DNA of 64,000 bases from Pseudomonadota bacterium (GTDB lineage Bacteria; Desulfobacterota; Desulfobulbia; Desulfobulbales; Desulfocapsaceae). Where the stretch lies: assembly GCA_018817385.1 (NCBI GenBank), contig JAHIUA010000098.1:124001-188000 (forward strand), in the 5' to 3' direction. Under the pieces are notes generated by a model, which was not told where the DNA came from, made no database searches, and worked only from the letters and a program-made list of their open reading frames with translations. This document shows positions 13,805 through 23,293 of this stretch, piece after piece. The translations under genes and the position numbers were made by a program. Every line of letters starts with the position of its first letter. Within the stretch, counting starts at the first letter, position 1.

Positions 13805-15696
13805 GGGCGATGAAACCATTTTTTGATATCGCTTTCAGAAAAAGCCTTGAGCACAGGTCTGCCGTGGGGGCAGTGGGAGAAGAGATCCGCCCTGGCCATT
13901 TTATCAAGGAGGGCCTCGATTTCAGGCAGAGTCAGGGGGTCGCCTGCCTTTACAGCCGCTTTGCAGGCCATGGAGGCAAGGATGTCTTCCAGCATGGACC
14001 CTTTCCTGCTGGCAGTGTTGGAGCTGTTGAATTGCTCAAGGAGGTCAAGGAAGAGATCTGTGGGGGAGCTATGTCCCCCAAGGGCCGGGACGGCAGAGAC
14101 GACATAGGAACTGCCCCCGAATTCCCGGATGGTAAAGCCCATTTTATCTATGGTGTCGCCATACTGTTCTACTTTGTGTATATCGTCGACAGAGAGTTCC
14201 ACGGTTTCGGGAAAGAGCAGGGTCTGGCGAACAATACCATTCCGGAGAAATTGTTGTTTCAGTTCTTCAAAAAGTAATCGTTCGTGGGCAGCATGCTGAT
14301 CTATGACGACGAGACCGCTGCCGGATTGGCAGAAGATATAGAGATTGGCAAATTGGCCGACGACCTGGAGGCCATGGTTTTTGCGGCCAGGATCAGCAAA
14401 AACAGGTTGTGAGCTGTTCAATTTCTTGCCCATCGCCCTCTCGGGCGCGGCTATGGGCTCTGCGGTTGTCGGAGGGGCAGGTTGGAGAACAACAGATGAT
14501 GAGGGATTCCTTTTCTGCTCCTGATTCGTTTCTACTGCTGTTTGCAGAGGGGGGGGCGGCTGCTGACTCTTCTTGGTTTCCCAGGAAAAACTGTTTTGAG
14601 CAGTGTTCTTCGCATCAGGTTTGTGAAGTTGCGCATTTTCCGTTCTCGCTCTTTCAGGCTGGGCAGGGGCAGAGGAGGAAAAGAATGATTTTTTCAGGGT
14701 CTGCTGGTAACCGTGGAGGGCCTGTTGAATGGCTTGAACAATAAGCTGGTGGATATCGCGGCTGCGGCGAAAGCGGACCTCCTGCTTGGTGGGGTGAACA
14801 TTGACATCCACATCGGCGGGGCTCAGCAGAAGATGGATAAGGCCGGCGGGGTTTTTGCCCTTCATCAGAAAACCCCGTAATCCTTCTGTCACACCGTGGG
14901 TCAGCATTCTGTCTTTTACTGAACGACCGTTGACCAGGATCCTGATGCGCGCGGACCCTTGGATGGGATGATCGGGTGGTACCAGATAGCCACGCAGCTG
15001 AGGCAGGGATGTGCCTGGCTCAGAGTGGTTGATCTCTATGAAGTCTCCAGAGTAGTGCATGATGGCGGCAAGACGGTCGGTCAGGCTCTGACTTGAGTCC
15101 AGGTGCAGTGTCTCTCGGCCGTCAACACGGAGGACAAAACTGACCTTGGCAGCGGCCAGGGCATAATTTTTGATGACCTCGTCGATATGTCCCAGCTCTG
15201 TGCGCTGGGTGCGAAGGAATTTTCTCCGAGCAGGCGTGTTGCCGAAGAGGTTGCGAATCTCGATGATGGTACCCCGAGCGCACCCGGTTTCATGGATTTT
15301 TGTTAATTGGCCATAGTTCAGGATGGCAGTTGTTCCCAGCTCAGCTGACTGCAGTCTGGAGCTGATAGTCATTCGTGAGACCGAAGCAATGGAAGGAATG
15401 GCCTCCCCGCGAAAACCCAGGGATTTGATCTCGTCCAGATCCTGATCAACAGAAATTTTTGAAGTCCCGTGTCTCTCCAGGCAGAGGAGAACATCATCCT
15501 CATCCATTCCCTCACCGTTGTCAATGACCCGGATGAGTCTGGTCCCTCCTCCCTCAATTTCGACTTCGATTCTCTCCGCGCCAGCATCCAGGCTGTTCTC
15601 AATGAGCTCTTTGACAACAGATGCAGGACGTTCTACCACTTCTCCTGCGGCAATGCGGTTGGCAAGTTGTTCGGGGAGGACACGGATTTTGGACAT
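13801..15696 (-). CDS. mutL: DNA mismatch repair protein MutL with endonuclease motif
   Basis: This 631-residue protein has the N-terminal GHKL ATPase (IAAGEVVERPASVVKELIEN, NGEGMD, GFRGEAIPSIASV, GTIIEIRNLFGNTPARRKF), a poorly conserved Pro/Gln-rich linker (about 340-430) and a C-terminal dimerisation domain. It carries DQHAAHERLLFEE, the DQHA(x)2E(x)4E metal-binding nuclease motif. It should therefore nick DNA itself, as in organisms without MutH. It ends in an ATGA overlap with the 3D-domain lipoprotein gene. No mutS is in the window. Confidence 0.95.
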   Translation of the reverse strand: MSKIRVLPEQLANRIAAGEVVERPASVVKELIENSLDAGAERIEVEIEGGGTRLIRVIDNGEGMDEDDVLLCLERHGTSKISVDQDLDEIKSLGFRGEAIPSIASVSRMTISSRLQSAELGTTAILNYGQLTKIHETGCARGTIIEIRNLFGNTPARRKFLRTQRTELGHIDEVIKNYALAAAKVSFVLRVDGRETLHLDSSQSLTDRLAAIMHYSGDFIEINHSEPGTSLPQLRGYLVPPDHPIQGSARIRILVNGRSVKDRMLTHGVTEGLRGFLMKGKNPAGLIHLLLSPADVDVNVHPTKQEVRFRRSRDIHQLIVQAIQQALHGYQQTLKKSFFSSSAPAQPERARTENAQLHKPDAKNTAQNSFSWETKKSQQPPPPLQTAVETNQEQKRNPSSSVVLQPAPPTTAEPIAAPERAMGKKLNSSQPVFADPGRKNHGLQVVGQFANLYIFCQSGSGLVVIDQHAAHERLLFEELKQQFLRNGIVRQTLLFPETVELSVDDIHKVEQYGDTIDKMGFTIREFGGSSYVVSAVPALGGHSSPTDLFLDLLEQFNSSNTASRKGSMLEDILASMACKAAVKAGDPLTLPEIEALLDKMARADLFSHCPHGRPVLKAFSESDIKKWFHRP

Positions 15697-16173
15697 GGGT
15701 TTCAGTTTTTGGAGGTGTATACCCTCTCATGGGCTTAGAAGAAGATTCTGTAATCTATAAAAATCTGGTTTACCTGGATTAAGGCTTCATGGTAACCTGA
15801 ATCATCTCGAGAGTGAGTGTCTGACTATAACTGTCTCTGTTGCCCCCTGACAAAATTTAATTCTCGGCATATCAGCAAGATGCCTGCCTTTTAATGTGTC
15901 GCGGGCCTCGGCTGAGAAAAAGATATCTGATTTGTGAACAGACAGTAGGTACTATATATACCAGTTTTTATACGTTTACTTTAGTTTTTTTGCACCTATT
16001 CCGCTAATGGCCAAAAATTGGCAAACAACTGCCCTGGAACTGTTTCGCAGTGTTGCAAAACATGCCGACTTGAAACATTCTCGAGTAATGGCCAGGAACC
16101 GGGCTGAGATTGCAGGTGGTTGCTGAGCAGGGACTGTTTTTTTATCTGAAAAGGCTGAAAGAAAGGGCTGACA
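15697..16173. other. Intergenic region between divergent mutL and the P-loop/FHA/phosphatase gene
   Basis: This holds 477 bases without a gene. It is AT-rich near 15940-16000 (TACTATATATACC, a possible promoter) and contains repeat family 1 copy B. A T7 run follows at 16138-16144, about 30 bases before the start at 16174. No known RNA family is recognisable. Confidence 0.5.
16005..16100 (+). repeat. Intergenic repeat family 1, copy B (divergent)
   Basis: TAATGGCC, AATTGGCAAACAAC (16016-16029), then GC-CTG-A-CTGT and CAGTG follow the order seen at 388-440. About 40 of 55 bases agree by eye. The second half (ATTCTCGAGTAATGGCC) is only loosely like copy A. As with copy A, it lies upstream of and in sense with a gene for a multi-domain ATP-binding protein. 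Confidence 0.45.
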
Positions 16174-18255
16174 ATGATTGATCCTCTGAAAAAAAAGCTT
16201 GTTCCCATTGCAGAACTCCAAGATATCCGGGGAGTGAAGCTCCCTCTTGGTCTTAATTTTATTCAGCTGGTGGTTACCGGCCCTCCCGGGGCAGGGAAGA
16301 CCTATTACATTAACCATGTTCATGGCTGGCCCAATGAAGGGTATGTCGATTTAACCCGTAAGGGATGGTGGAAAGACCAAACCCTCACCTATCGTCCCCG
16401 GGAGGTGCATCTTGGCTTTCCTTTCAAGGGGTTTGCTGAGGCCCTGACTGTTTTTGATAAGGAGTGGCTGGAAGCGGAAGAACCACTTTTCCTTGAGTTG
16501 GAAAGGATTCAAATTCCACCGGTCAGTCATAATATCTTTCAGACAAACTGGAGGCATCGCTATATCTTTGAGTTCTTACTCCCTAATCCTGAAACAATCT
16601 TTGCGCATCGTATGGAGAGACATAAGGAAGGGTATTTTCCTGTCGATAAAAACCTGACGTTGGAAATGGTTATTCGTCAGTCGGCTATATACCGTGAAGT
16701 TGCTTTCTATATGCACCAGGCAAACATGCAGGTTTATGTTCGGGAAAGTCTGAATAAGCCTCCCATGCGTATTGCAGAAAAAGATGATATCAATATCCCT
16801 GGATGGGTAACGACCGATTCTGATTTAAGGCCTGATCTGACCACTCTGACCGGTTGGAAGCAACTGATTTTTCGCGAGGATCCCATTGAGTGGATTACGC
16901 TCAGCAAGGAATTACAGTTCTTAAAAAATGAGTGTCGTATTCCTCACGACGGGAAGACATTTGAGATGATCATTGGAGAACAAAAGCTTGTTTTTCATCC
17001 TGAAATTCCCCTGGGGGTCAAGAAAAAGAATATTCAAAAAAACTGGCTGATTGCCACATCCAAGGTCTGTGCCACCGATACGATCCATGGCTTTGCCCGT
17101 ATTAAAGTCGGGGAGACGGTACTCATCGGTCGCGATAACCAGCAATATGATGATATCTTTCAATTTTCAAAGTGTGTGGCCAAAAGGCATTTGACTGTCA
17201 CCAATATTCGAGGGGATTTGAAAATTACTCCTTTAGCCGATAACTATCCGATTCAAGTAATGCGAAGCGAAGAGCAGGATATCCGGGAGCGAATTGGCAC
17301 TAATCGCTATAAGTCAATTTGTGGTATTCGGCAGATCTATGGCAGAAGCATTACTCTGTTGTCTCCAGACGAGGCCTTGTCCACCATCAGGGAAGTGAAT
17401 GAAATTCTCATCCGAGAGGCCTATCGGGAAAAAGATGAATCCGGGGTGCCAGGTGCCCTGCTTGAGCCCCCTGAAGGGTTGACCCTTCTTCTTGTCGGAG
17501 ATCTCCATGCTCAGGTGGATAATCTGCTCAAAATTTTGACAGAAAATTGCCTGTTGGCTCATCTTGCTGCCAATAGTGCCTGTCTGGTCATACTCGGAGA
17601 TGCGGTTCATTCGGATGTTCCAAACGAAATGGAGGATATGGACAGCTCCATTTTGCTAATGGACCTGATTCATAAAGTGAAATGCCAGTTTCCTGAAAAT
17701 TTCTTTTATCTCCTCGGTAATCATGATAGTTTTGATAATACAATCAGCAAAAACGGGCTGTCGCAAGGGGTGTTAATGCGTAAACGCCTCCAGGAATTAC
17801 GTGGTGAGAACTATGTGGCAGAGATGCGGAAGTTTCATGACCTCCTTCCTCTGATTCTGAAAACAGAGTCATGTGTAGCCTGTCATGCTGCTCCTCCCCG
17901 CAAAAGCATTACCCGGCAACAGCTGGTGAATCTTCGCAGGTATCCGGAGATTTGTCATGAAATTCTGACGAATAGAATTAAACGTTCCCATTATCTTGCC
18001 GGGTATGATAAGAGGGATGTGAAACAGTTTCGTAAGAGTCTGCAGCTTCCAAAACGGGCTCCGTTTGTGGTTGGTCATACCCCGCTTGACCCATTCAATA
18101 GCTTTTGGAAAAACGCTGGTAATATTAAAGGGCATCATATCTTATACAGTGGCCATCGGGATGGACCAAGTCTGTTCATTCAGATAAATAAGAGGATGAT
18201 TCCTTTGAGCTACCCCGCAGAGCCGCTGGTAAAAATCATTAATGAAATGAGATAA
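16174..18255 (+). CDS. P-loop NTPase / FHA / calcineurin-like phosphatase fusion
   Basis: This 693-residue cytoplasmic protein has three recognisable parts. A P-loop (GPPGAGKT, residues 36-43) opens a kinase-like region to about 200. An FHA-like domain lies at about 310-365, with LIGRDN at 317-322 and the KRH phosphothreonine-reading turn at 337-339. A metallophosphatase follows, with GDLH (442-445), ILGDAVHSD, LLGNHD (513-518), a late CHAAP and VVGHTPLDP. The metal ligands of PPP-type phosphatases are mostly in place, though the usual GDxxDRG is altered to GDAVHSD. FHA domains bind phosphothreonine. P-loop plus phosphatase recalls polynucleotide kinase-phosphatase, but protein or nucleotide substrates are equally possible. 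The DUF47/PhoU-like gene starts 39 bases later, followed by the Pit transporter, suggesting phosphate-linked signalling. The exact function is unknown. Confidence 0.65.
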   Translation: MIDPLKKKLVPIAELQDIRGVKLPLGLNFIQLVVTGPPGAGKTYYINHVHGWPNEGYVDLTRKGWWKDQTLTYRPREVHLGFPFKGFAEALTVFDKEWLEAEEPLFLELERIQIPPVSHNIFQTNWRHRYIFEFLLPNPETIFAHRMERHKEGYFPVDKNLTLEMVIRQSAIYREVAFYMHQANMQVYVRESLNKPPMRIAEKDDINIPGWVTTDSDLRPDLTTLTGWKQLIFREDPIEWITLSKELQFLKNECRIPHDGKTFEMIIGEQKLVFHPEIPLGVKKKNIQKNWLIATSKVCATDTIHGFARIKVGETVLIGRDNQQYDDIFQFSKCVAKRHLTVTNIRGDLKITPLADNYPIQVMRSEEQDIRERIGTNRYKSICGIRQIYGRSITLLSPDEALSTIREVNEILIREAYREKDESGVPGALLEPPEGLTLLLVGDLHAQVDNLLKILTENCLLAHLAANSACLVILGDAVHSDVPNEMEDMDSSILLMDLIHKVKCQFPENFFYLLGNHDSFDNTISKNGLSQGVLMRKRLQELRGENYVAEMRKFHDLLPLILKTESCVACHAAPPRKSITRQQLVNLRRYPEICHEILTNRIKRSHYLAGYDKRDVKQFRKSLQLPKRAPFVVGHTPLDPFNSFWKNAGNIKGHHILYSGHRDGPSLFIQINKRMIPLSYPAEPLVKIINEMR

Positions 18256-18294
18256 AAGCTAAAGCATTAAACTCATCTAACAGGAGCAAAGTAT

Positions 18295-18981
18295 ATGGTA
18301 TTGAGGACAACAAACCCTTTGGCAGGTCTCCTGCGAAAATCGCCATTTAAGCCGATTCAGCAACATATGAGAGTCGTATTCTCCTGTGTCATGTTGTTAC
18401 CGGCCTTATTTGACGCTGTCTATAGAAAGGATCAGAAGGAGGTGCTTGATATCGCAAAACAAATAAATAAGCTCGAAAGTGAGGCAGACGTGATAAAGTC
18501 CGAGTATCGTCACAATATGCCCAATACTCTCCTCCTCCCCGTGGATAGAAAAGATCTTCTCAGTCTGATTCATGAGCAGGATTTTATTTCTGATGATGTT
18601 GAAACAGTCAGCCAGATTTTAACAAATCGTGATATGATCGTTCCAGACGCCATCAAGGATGGACTTGATGAACTTCTTGAAGGGACCATGGAGATCAGTA
18701 GTCTGGCCATGACCATGATAGAAGAGCTCGATGAGTTGGTGCATGTCGGGTTCAGCGGTAAAGAGCATGATAGAGTAGCGTCTATGATCAAAGGCGTACG
18801 AAAAAGTGAACATAATATTGATAAAATTTTGCGGAAGGTGAACCGGAGGCTTTTTACCGTAGAACATGAGCTAGACCCTGTATCCGTCATATTCTGGTAT
18901 AAAATAATAGAAGAAGTTGGCAATATCTCTGACCATGAAGAGAACATGGCCGATCGCTTACTGTTGTTCCTGTCAAAATAA
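18295..18981 (+). CDS. PhoU-like DUF47 family protein
   Basis: This 228-residue all-helical protein is of the DUF47 (TIGR00153) family, which commonly sits directly before Pit-type phosphate transporters and modulates them. Visible features are the LLRKSPFKPIQQHM start, helical heptads with EADVIKSEYRHNMPNTLLLPVDR, and the DLLSLIHEQDFISDDVE motif. Start ATG 18295 follows AGGAGC. The pit gene begins 175 bases downstream. The upstream P-loop/FHA/phosphatase gene ends only 39 bases before it, so all three may form one transcription unit. Confidence 0.88.
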   Translation: MVLRTTNPLAGLLRKSPFKPIQQHMRVVFSCVMLLPALFDAVYRKDQKEVLDIAKQINKLESEADVIKSEYRHNMPNTLLLPVDRKDLLSLIHEQDFISDDVETVSQILTNRDMIVPDAIKDGLDELLEGTMEISSLAMTMIEELDELVHVGFSGKEHDRVASMIKGVRKSEHNIDKILRKVNRRLFTVEHELDPVSVIFWYKIIEEVGNISDHEENMADRLLLFLSK

Positions 18982-19156
18982 AAAAGCGGTAACTGTTCAG
19001 CACTACTGCATCTGCCTTGATCAGACTTTTTGGGGGGAGATAGATTATTTCTCATAAGTCTGCTTGGGCACATGTGGAATCCGGCTGAACAGTTACATTC
19101 CTGTGTTATTGCAATTTTTTTTGCATGCACCTGAATCGTTATCCAAAGAGAGAAAA

Positions 19157-20422
19157 ATGGAAGTTATAGCTGCATATGGAACAATTCTGATTGTTATGGC
19201 CGTGGTTTTCGGTCTCTTTATGACCTGGGGGGTCGGGGCAAACGACCTGGCAAATGCCATGGGCACCTCCGTGGGAGCTGGTGCTGTTACCGTGAAGCAG
19301 GCGATTGGTATCGCTATCGTTTTTGAGTTTACCGGTGCTGTGCTGGCCGGTGGCAATGTCACCAAAACCATCCGCAAAGGAATTATTGATCCGACAGCCA
19401 TTATCGCCACACCTGAAATTTTGGTCTACGGTATGCTTGCGGCACTGCTTGCGGCAGCTGTGTGGTTGCTGATTGCCTCCAGTAGAGGTTGGCCTGTATC
19501 CACAACCCACTCCATCGTTGGCGCCTTGGTTGGGTTTGCCATTGTTGGTATCGGACCAAGTGCGGTGAATTGGGGGAAAATAGGTGAAATTGTTGCCAGT
19601 TGGGTCATTTCTCCACTGATTGGTGGTACCATCTCTTTTCTTCTGGTGATGACCACACGAAGACTGATTTTTAACAGTGATAACCCATTAAAAAGTGCCA
19701 AAAAATATGCACCTGTATATATTTTTCTCGTCGGTTTTGTGATTTCCCTGATAACCTTGTTTAAGGGATTGGCACATCTTCACATCAACCTCACGGCTGG
19801 CCAGAGTTTTGCTATGGCAATTCTGATTGGCCTTCTTGCCAGCGCTGTCAGCTGGATATTTATCAGAAAAATTAAAGAAGATGTGGTAGCGGACCGGGAT
19901 TTCCATTACGCAAGTGTGGAAAAGGTGTTCACTCCCATGATGCTTTTTACCGCCTGTTCCATGGCTTTTGCCCACGGATCCAATGATGTGGCCAATGGTA
20001 TTGGCCCGCTGGCAGCAGTCATCAGTATTGTCAGTTCTGGTGGTGAGGTCATGCAGAAGTCTGAGATGCCTATCTGGATACTGGTGGTTGGTGGAACTGG
20101 TATTGTCCTTGGTCTTGTAACCTTAGGTTACAAGGTGATGTTGACTGTGGGTACCAAGATTACTGAACTCACTCCGTCTCGTGGCTTTTGCGCTGAACTG
20201 GCCGCTGCCAGCACGGTCGTTTTGGCTTCACGCACCGGCTTACCGGTATCTACAACCCATATCCTGGTCGGAGCCGTCCTTGGTGTGGGGCTGGCTCGGG
20301 GCATAGGGGCCCTTGATCTGCGTGTGGTGATGAATATTATCATTTCATGGATTGTCACCCTGCCGGCAGGGGCCATACTGGCAATGGTCTTTTTCTTTTT
20401 CTTGAAAGGAGTCTTCGGCTGA
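19157..20422 (+). CDS. pit: Pit-family inorganic phosphate transporter
   Basis: This 421-residue inner-membrane carrier has two copies of the PiT signature: GANDLANAMGTSVGAGAV near the N-terminus, and SMAFAHGSNDVANGIGPLAAV in the second half. Both halves carry GRPVSTTH-like motifs (GWPVSTTHSIVGALVGF and TGLPVSTTHILVGAVLGVG). About ten hydrophobic segments are visible. ATG 19157 follows AAAGAGAG and starts directly before the first membrane helix; the longer frame from 19064 is not needed. It imports phosphate (or metal-phosphate) with a cation gradient. A strong hairpin lies 50 bases after the stop. Confidence 0.92.
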   Translation: MEVIAAYGTILIVMAVVFGLFMTWGVGANDLANAMGTSVGAGAVTVKQAIGIAIVFEFTGAVLAGGNVTKTIRKGIIDPTAIIATPEILVYGMLAALLAAAVWLLIASSRGWPVSTTHSIVGALVGFAIVGIGPSAVNWGKIGEIVASWVISPLIGGTISFLLVMTTRRLIFNSDNPLKSAKKYAPVYIFLVGFVISLITLFKGLAHLHINLTAGQSFAMAILIGLLASAVSWIFIRKIKEDVVADRDFHYASVEKVFTPMMLFTACSMAFAHGSNDVANGIGPLAAVISIVSSGGEVMQKSEMPIWILVVGGTGIVLGLVTLGYKVMLTVGTKITELTPSRGFCAELAAASTVVLASRTGLPVSTTHILVGAVLGVGLARGIGALDLRVVMNIIISWIVTLPAGAILAMVFFFFLKGVFG

Positions 20423-20473
20423 GAGAATCTGTTATCAGTTTTCCACTCCTGCAGGTCCACCTTGAGTGTTTTG

Positions 20474-20507
20474 AGAACGTTACCCCGCAGAGCGGGGGTA
20501 ACGTTCT
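20474..20507 (+). terminator. Hairpin after pit
   Basis: AGAACGTTACCCC-GC (from about 20474) pairs with GCGGGGGTAACGTTCT (to about 20507), giving 15-16 base pairs with one bulged base and an AGA loop. It is stable enough to end or protect the pit transcript. The following bases (TCGCCTGTCTTCT) are only moderately T-rich. Confidence 0.6.
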
Positions 20508-20605
20508 TCGCCTGTCTTCTCCGCCAAGAATTAAGGCTCTTCCCATGCCCCTTCCTCTTTTACTAAAAAGATGCAAGCTTCTCGCTGGGTCTCCTTTCCT
20601 TCTCT

Positions 20606-22474
20606 TTGCTGATTCTTGTGCCTCCTTCTAAAGCCCAATCCGCCTCCGGTTCTTCGCCAAGGCGAAAACGGACATCCTCAAAACCTCTGAACGAAAAGCA
20701 TATCATTGGGTTTCTTTTTGCCATCAGTCTTATCCTGACCCTTTTTCTTGGCGGTCTCCTGTTGACTCTGGCCCTGTTGAAGATACCGGATATCAGAACT
20801 GTAGCCGAGTATCAGCCTGCCCAGGCCTCGGAAATTCTTGATCGTCATGGGAATGTCATTGAACGAATATATGCGGAAAATCGAACGGTTGTTCCTCTTT
20901 CCGCTATGCCTTCCTATCTTCCCCAGGCCTTTGTGGCAGCCGAAGACAGTCGTTTTTATGAGCATCCCGGACTTGATCTGTGGTCGGTTTCTCGCGCCGC
21001 TATCAACAATATGAGGAGTGGACACCGGGGGCAGGGAGGATCGACCATTACCCAGCAGGTGGCCCGTTCTCTTCTCCTTTCTCCTGAGAAAACCTATCTT
21101 CGTAAGTTTAAGGAGGCGATTCTGGCCTGGCGGATTGACACCCTCTTGAGTAAAGATGAAATCCTTTTTATCTATCTGAACCAGATCTATCTTGGCGATG
21201 GGGCATATGGTGTGGAGGCAGCTGCCCAGGCCTATTTTGGCAAACATGCCCGGGAACTGAGTCTGGGGGAGGCTGCCATCCTTGCCGGTCTTCCCCAGGC
21301 CCCCAGTCGCTACTCTCCGCACCATCACCTGGAGGCGGCCCAATCGAGACAGCGTTATGTCCTCAATCGGATGGCAGGCGATGGGGTTATCAGTTCCGAA
21401 GAGGCGCGCAGGGCCTATACCCGACCCTTGTCTTTGCGCAGAGAAAGCATTGAGGAAAGGGGCGTCAATGGCTATTTTGTCCAACTGGTGAGAAAGCAGG
21501 CGGAAGAGATCCTGGGCATTTCACTGAACCGTGCCGGTGTCAGAGTTCAGACCACCCTGGATCCTGAGCAGCAGAAAGAGGCGGCCCTTGCCCTTCGTCG
21601 TGGGGTTGATTCATTTTTTCCGGGAAACGGGAAGGTCCAGGGGGCAATCATCTCTGTTGATGCCTGCAGTGGCAGGGTCAGGGCTCTGAGCGGAGGGCTT
21701 GATTTTAATGAGAGTGCCTTTGATCGAGCGACCCAGGCCAGACGTTCAGCCGGTTCCCTTATTAAACCTCTGCTCTATGCCGCTGCCTTTGAAAAGGGGT
21801 TTACCCCCCAGACGACAGTCCTCGATTCTCCGTTTTCTATTCGCGGCGGTGACGGGAAGCTGTGGCAGCCAAGAAATTTTTCCGGCAAACATTTCGGCGA
21901 GACAACCTTACGCGAAGCCTTGGTCCATTCCCGGAACATTGTTGCCATCAAACTGTTGCAGAAAGTGGGTATTGCCAGGGTGCAAAAGCTTGCTGAAGAG
22001 TGTGGAATTCGACCTCCCATCACTTCCGATCTTTCCCTGGCCCTGGGGGCGACAGGAGTCTCTTTACTGGAGATGACTACAGCCTATTCCCCCTTTGTCT
22101 GCCAGGGGAAATATAGCCCTCCTGTCTTGCTCACTGCCATAGAGGCCAACGATGGGAAAAAGATTTATGGCGCCAAACCTGGAGGCAGACAGGTATTGAA
22201 TAGATCGGTAGCCACAGAGATGAAGGGGCTTTTGCAGGCCGTAATAAGCGAAGGGACCGGCAAGAAGGCCGCAGGCCTATCGCTTCCTGCCGGTGGTAAG
22301 ACCGGAACCACCAATGATAATCGAGATGCATGGTTTATTGGATTTGCTGGGTCACGACTTGGTGGCGTCTGGCTTGGCTATGATGACAACACAAGCCTGG
22401 GCAAGGGCAGAAGCGGCGGTGTCGTGGCAGCCCCTATTTGGCGTGATTTCATGGCAGGATTTGAGAAAGAGTAG
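20606..22474 (+). CDS. Class A penicillin-binding protein (transglycosylase + transpeptidase)
   Basis: This bifunctional murein synthase has about 620 residues. It has an N-terminal basic tail and one membrane helix (about 33-59). The GT51 domain has the catalytic Glu in AAEDSRFYEHPG (near 113), GGSTITQQVARS and LNQIYLGDGAYGVEAAAQ. The transpeptidase has Ser in SAGSLIKP (SxxK, near 384), SRN (near 442) and KTGT (near 565). The frame opens with TTG at 20606, and the exact start is uncertain because no good ribosome site is visible. The length and lack of a C-terminal extension fit a PBP1a-like rather than PBP1c enzyme. The second class A PBP in the window (61659 onward) is much more divergent. 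Confidence 0.88.
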   Translation: MLILVPPSKAQSASGSSPRRKRTSSKPLNEKHIIGFLFAISLILTLFLGGLLLTLALLKIPDIRTVAEYQPAQASEILDRHGNVIERIYAENRTVVPLSAMPSYLPQAFVAAEDSRFYEHPGLDLWSVSRAAINNMRSGHRGQGGSTITQQVARSLLLSPEKTYLRKFKEAILAWRIDTLLSKDEILFIYLNQIYLGDGAYGVEAAAQAYFGKHARELSLGEAAILAGLPQAPSRYSPHHHLEAAQSRQRYVLNRMAGDGVISSEEARRAYTRPLSLRRESIEERGVNGYFVQLVRKQAEEILGISLNRAGVRVQTTLDPEQQKEAALALRRGVDSFFPGNGKVQGAIISVDACSGRVRALSGGLDFNESAFDRATQARRSAGSLIKPLLYAAAFEKGFTPQTTVLDSPFSIRGGDGKLWQPRNFSGKHFGETTLREALVHSRNIVAIKLLQKVGIARVQKLAEECGIRPPITSDLSLALGATGVSLLEMTTAYSPFVCQGKYSPPVLLTAIEANDGKKIYGAKPGGRQVLNRSVATEMKGLLQAVISEGTGKKAAGLSLPAGGKTGTTNDNRDAWFIGFAGSRLGGVWLGYDDNTSLGKGRSGGVVAAPIWRDFMAGFEKE

Positions 22475-22499
22475 AAAGACGGTAATGATTCAGCAGCCC

Positions 22500-22620
22500 C
22501 CGTCTTCATCCATTGAGGTTTGCTCTAAAAGAGCACGAGTATGCTTTGAAGGCCTCACGGAACGAATATAAAGGACTGCTGACAGGTAGAGAAGCGTTGT
22601 TTACCAATTATTGAGATTTA
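22500..22620 (-). repeat. Intergenic repeat family 1, copy C
   Basis: On the minus strand this contains AATTGGTAAACAAC (22609-22596), CTACCTGT-CAGCAGT, ATTCGTTC, GCATACTCGTGCT and CCTCAATGGA (22518-22509), in the same order and spacing as copy A. It fills most of the gap between the PBP gene and the YkgJ-like gene and is antisense to both. Copies A and C are the closest pair. Confidence 0.6.
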
Positions 22621-22642
22621 GCTGAAGAGCGACGGAAAGAAT

Positions 22643-23164
22643 ATGAATTATAGAGAGATTGTCAACAGCTGCTACTGTGGAAATGGCTCGCTAAAGCTGG
22701 AACTGGCTGAAAGGCTGGGCAAAGAGTATGGGCGTAAGCTGCTGCAGCATGTTGCAATCCAGGCCCAGCTGACAGTGCTTAAAGAAGCGGTTACCGCCCT
22801 TGATCTCCATATGGGCGCAATGGAGATGGGGAAGACCTGTAGCCATTGTGCTGCAAAACCAGATGGCGGCTGCTGTAGTGCCTATATGGGGAATGAAAAC
22901 AACGATGCCCTGCAGCTGCTGATGAATATCCTTGCCGGAGTGACGGTCAAACAGGTTCGTCATGATGGGGTGGAGTGCGGTTTTTTGGGAGAGACAGGGT
23001 GTCTCTTGCTTTTTAAACCGATTTTCTGTCTCAATTACCTCTGTGCTCGGATTCAAAACGAGTCATCAGTGGAGGTCCTGCGCATCCTTGAGCAAAAAAC
23101 TGCCACTCTCCTGGGAGCCCAGGTGAACCTTGAACAACAACTCATCCAATTCCTGCAAAAGTAA
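22643..23164 (+). CDS. YkgJ-like cysteine cluster protein
   Basis: This 173-residue protein has eight or more Cys residues in the central and C-terminal half: CSHCAAKPDGGCCS, then CGFLGETGCLLLFKPIFC and NYLC. The spacing resembles the YkgJ family, thought to bind zinc or an iron-sulfur cluster (CxxC...CC...C.....C....RP..C..Y.C). The N-terminal 70 residues are helical (LAERLGKEYGRKLLQHVAIQAQL). Function is unknown. Start ATG 22643 lies 23 bases after repeat copy C. A symmetric terminator follows and the next gene is convergent. Confidence 0.6.
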   Translation: MNYREIVNSCYCGNGSLKLELAERLGKEYGRKLLQHVAIQAQLTVLKEAVTALDLHMGAMEMGKTCSHCAAKPDGGCCSAYMGNENNDALQLLMNILAGVTVKQVRHDGVECGFLGETGCLLLFKPIFCLNYLCARIQNESSVEVLRILEQKTATLLGAQVNLEQQLIQFLQK

Positions 23165-23241
23165 TCGCTTCGCTAAAGAGGGGAGAACGGCTGATATAAA
23201 GCCGTGAGCTTTTCTTGGAACAGGAGTATATCCTACCACCC

Positions 23242-23280
23242 AAAAACCCCAATGCATGAGAATCATGCATTGGGGTTTTT
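23242..23280. terminator. Bidirectional intrinsic terminator
   Basis: AAAAACCCCAATGCATG (23242-23258) and CATGCATTGGGGTTTTT (23264-23280) form a perfect 17-base-pair hairpin with a five-base loop. A runs on the left and T runs on the right give a T-tract on either strand. It serves the YkgJ-like gene on the plus strand and the glutamate synthase operon on the minus strand. Confidence 0.88.
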
Positions 23281-23293
23281 GAGTATACTACCA

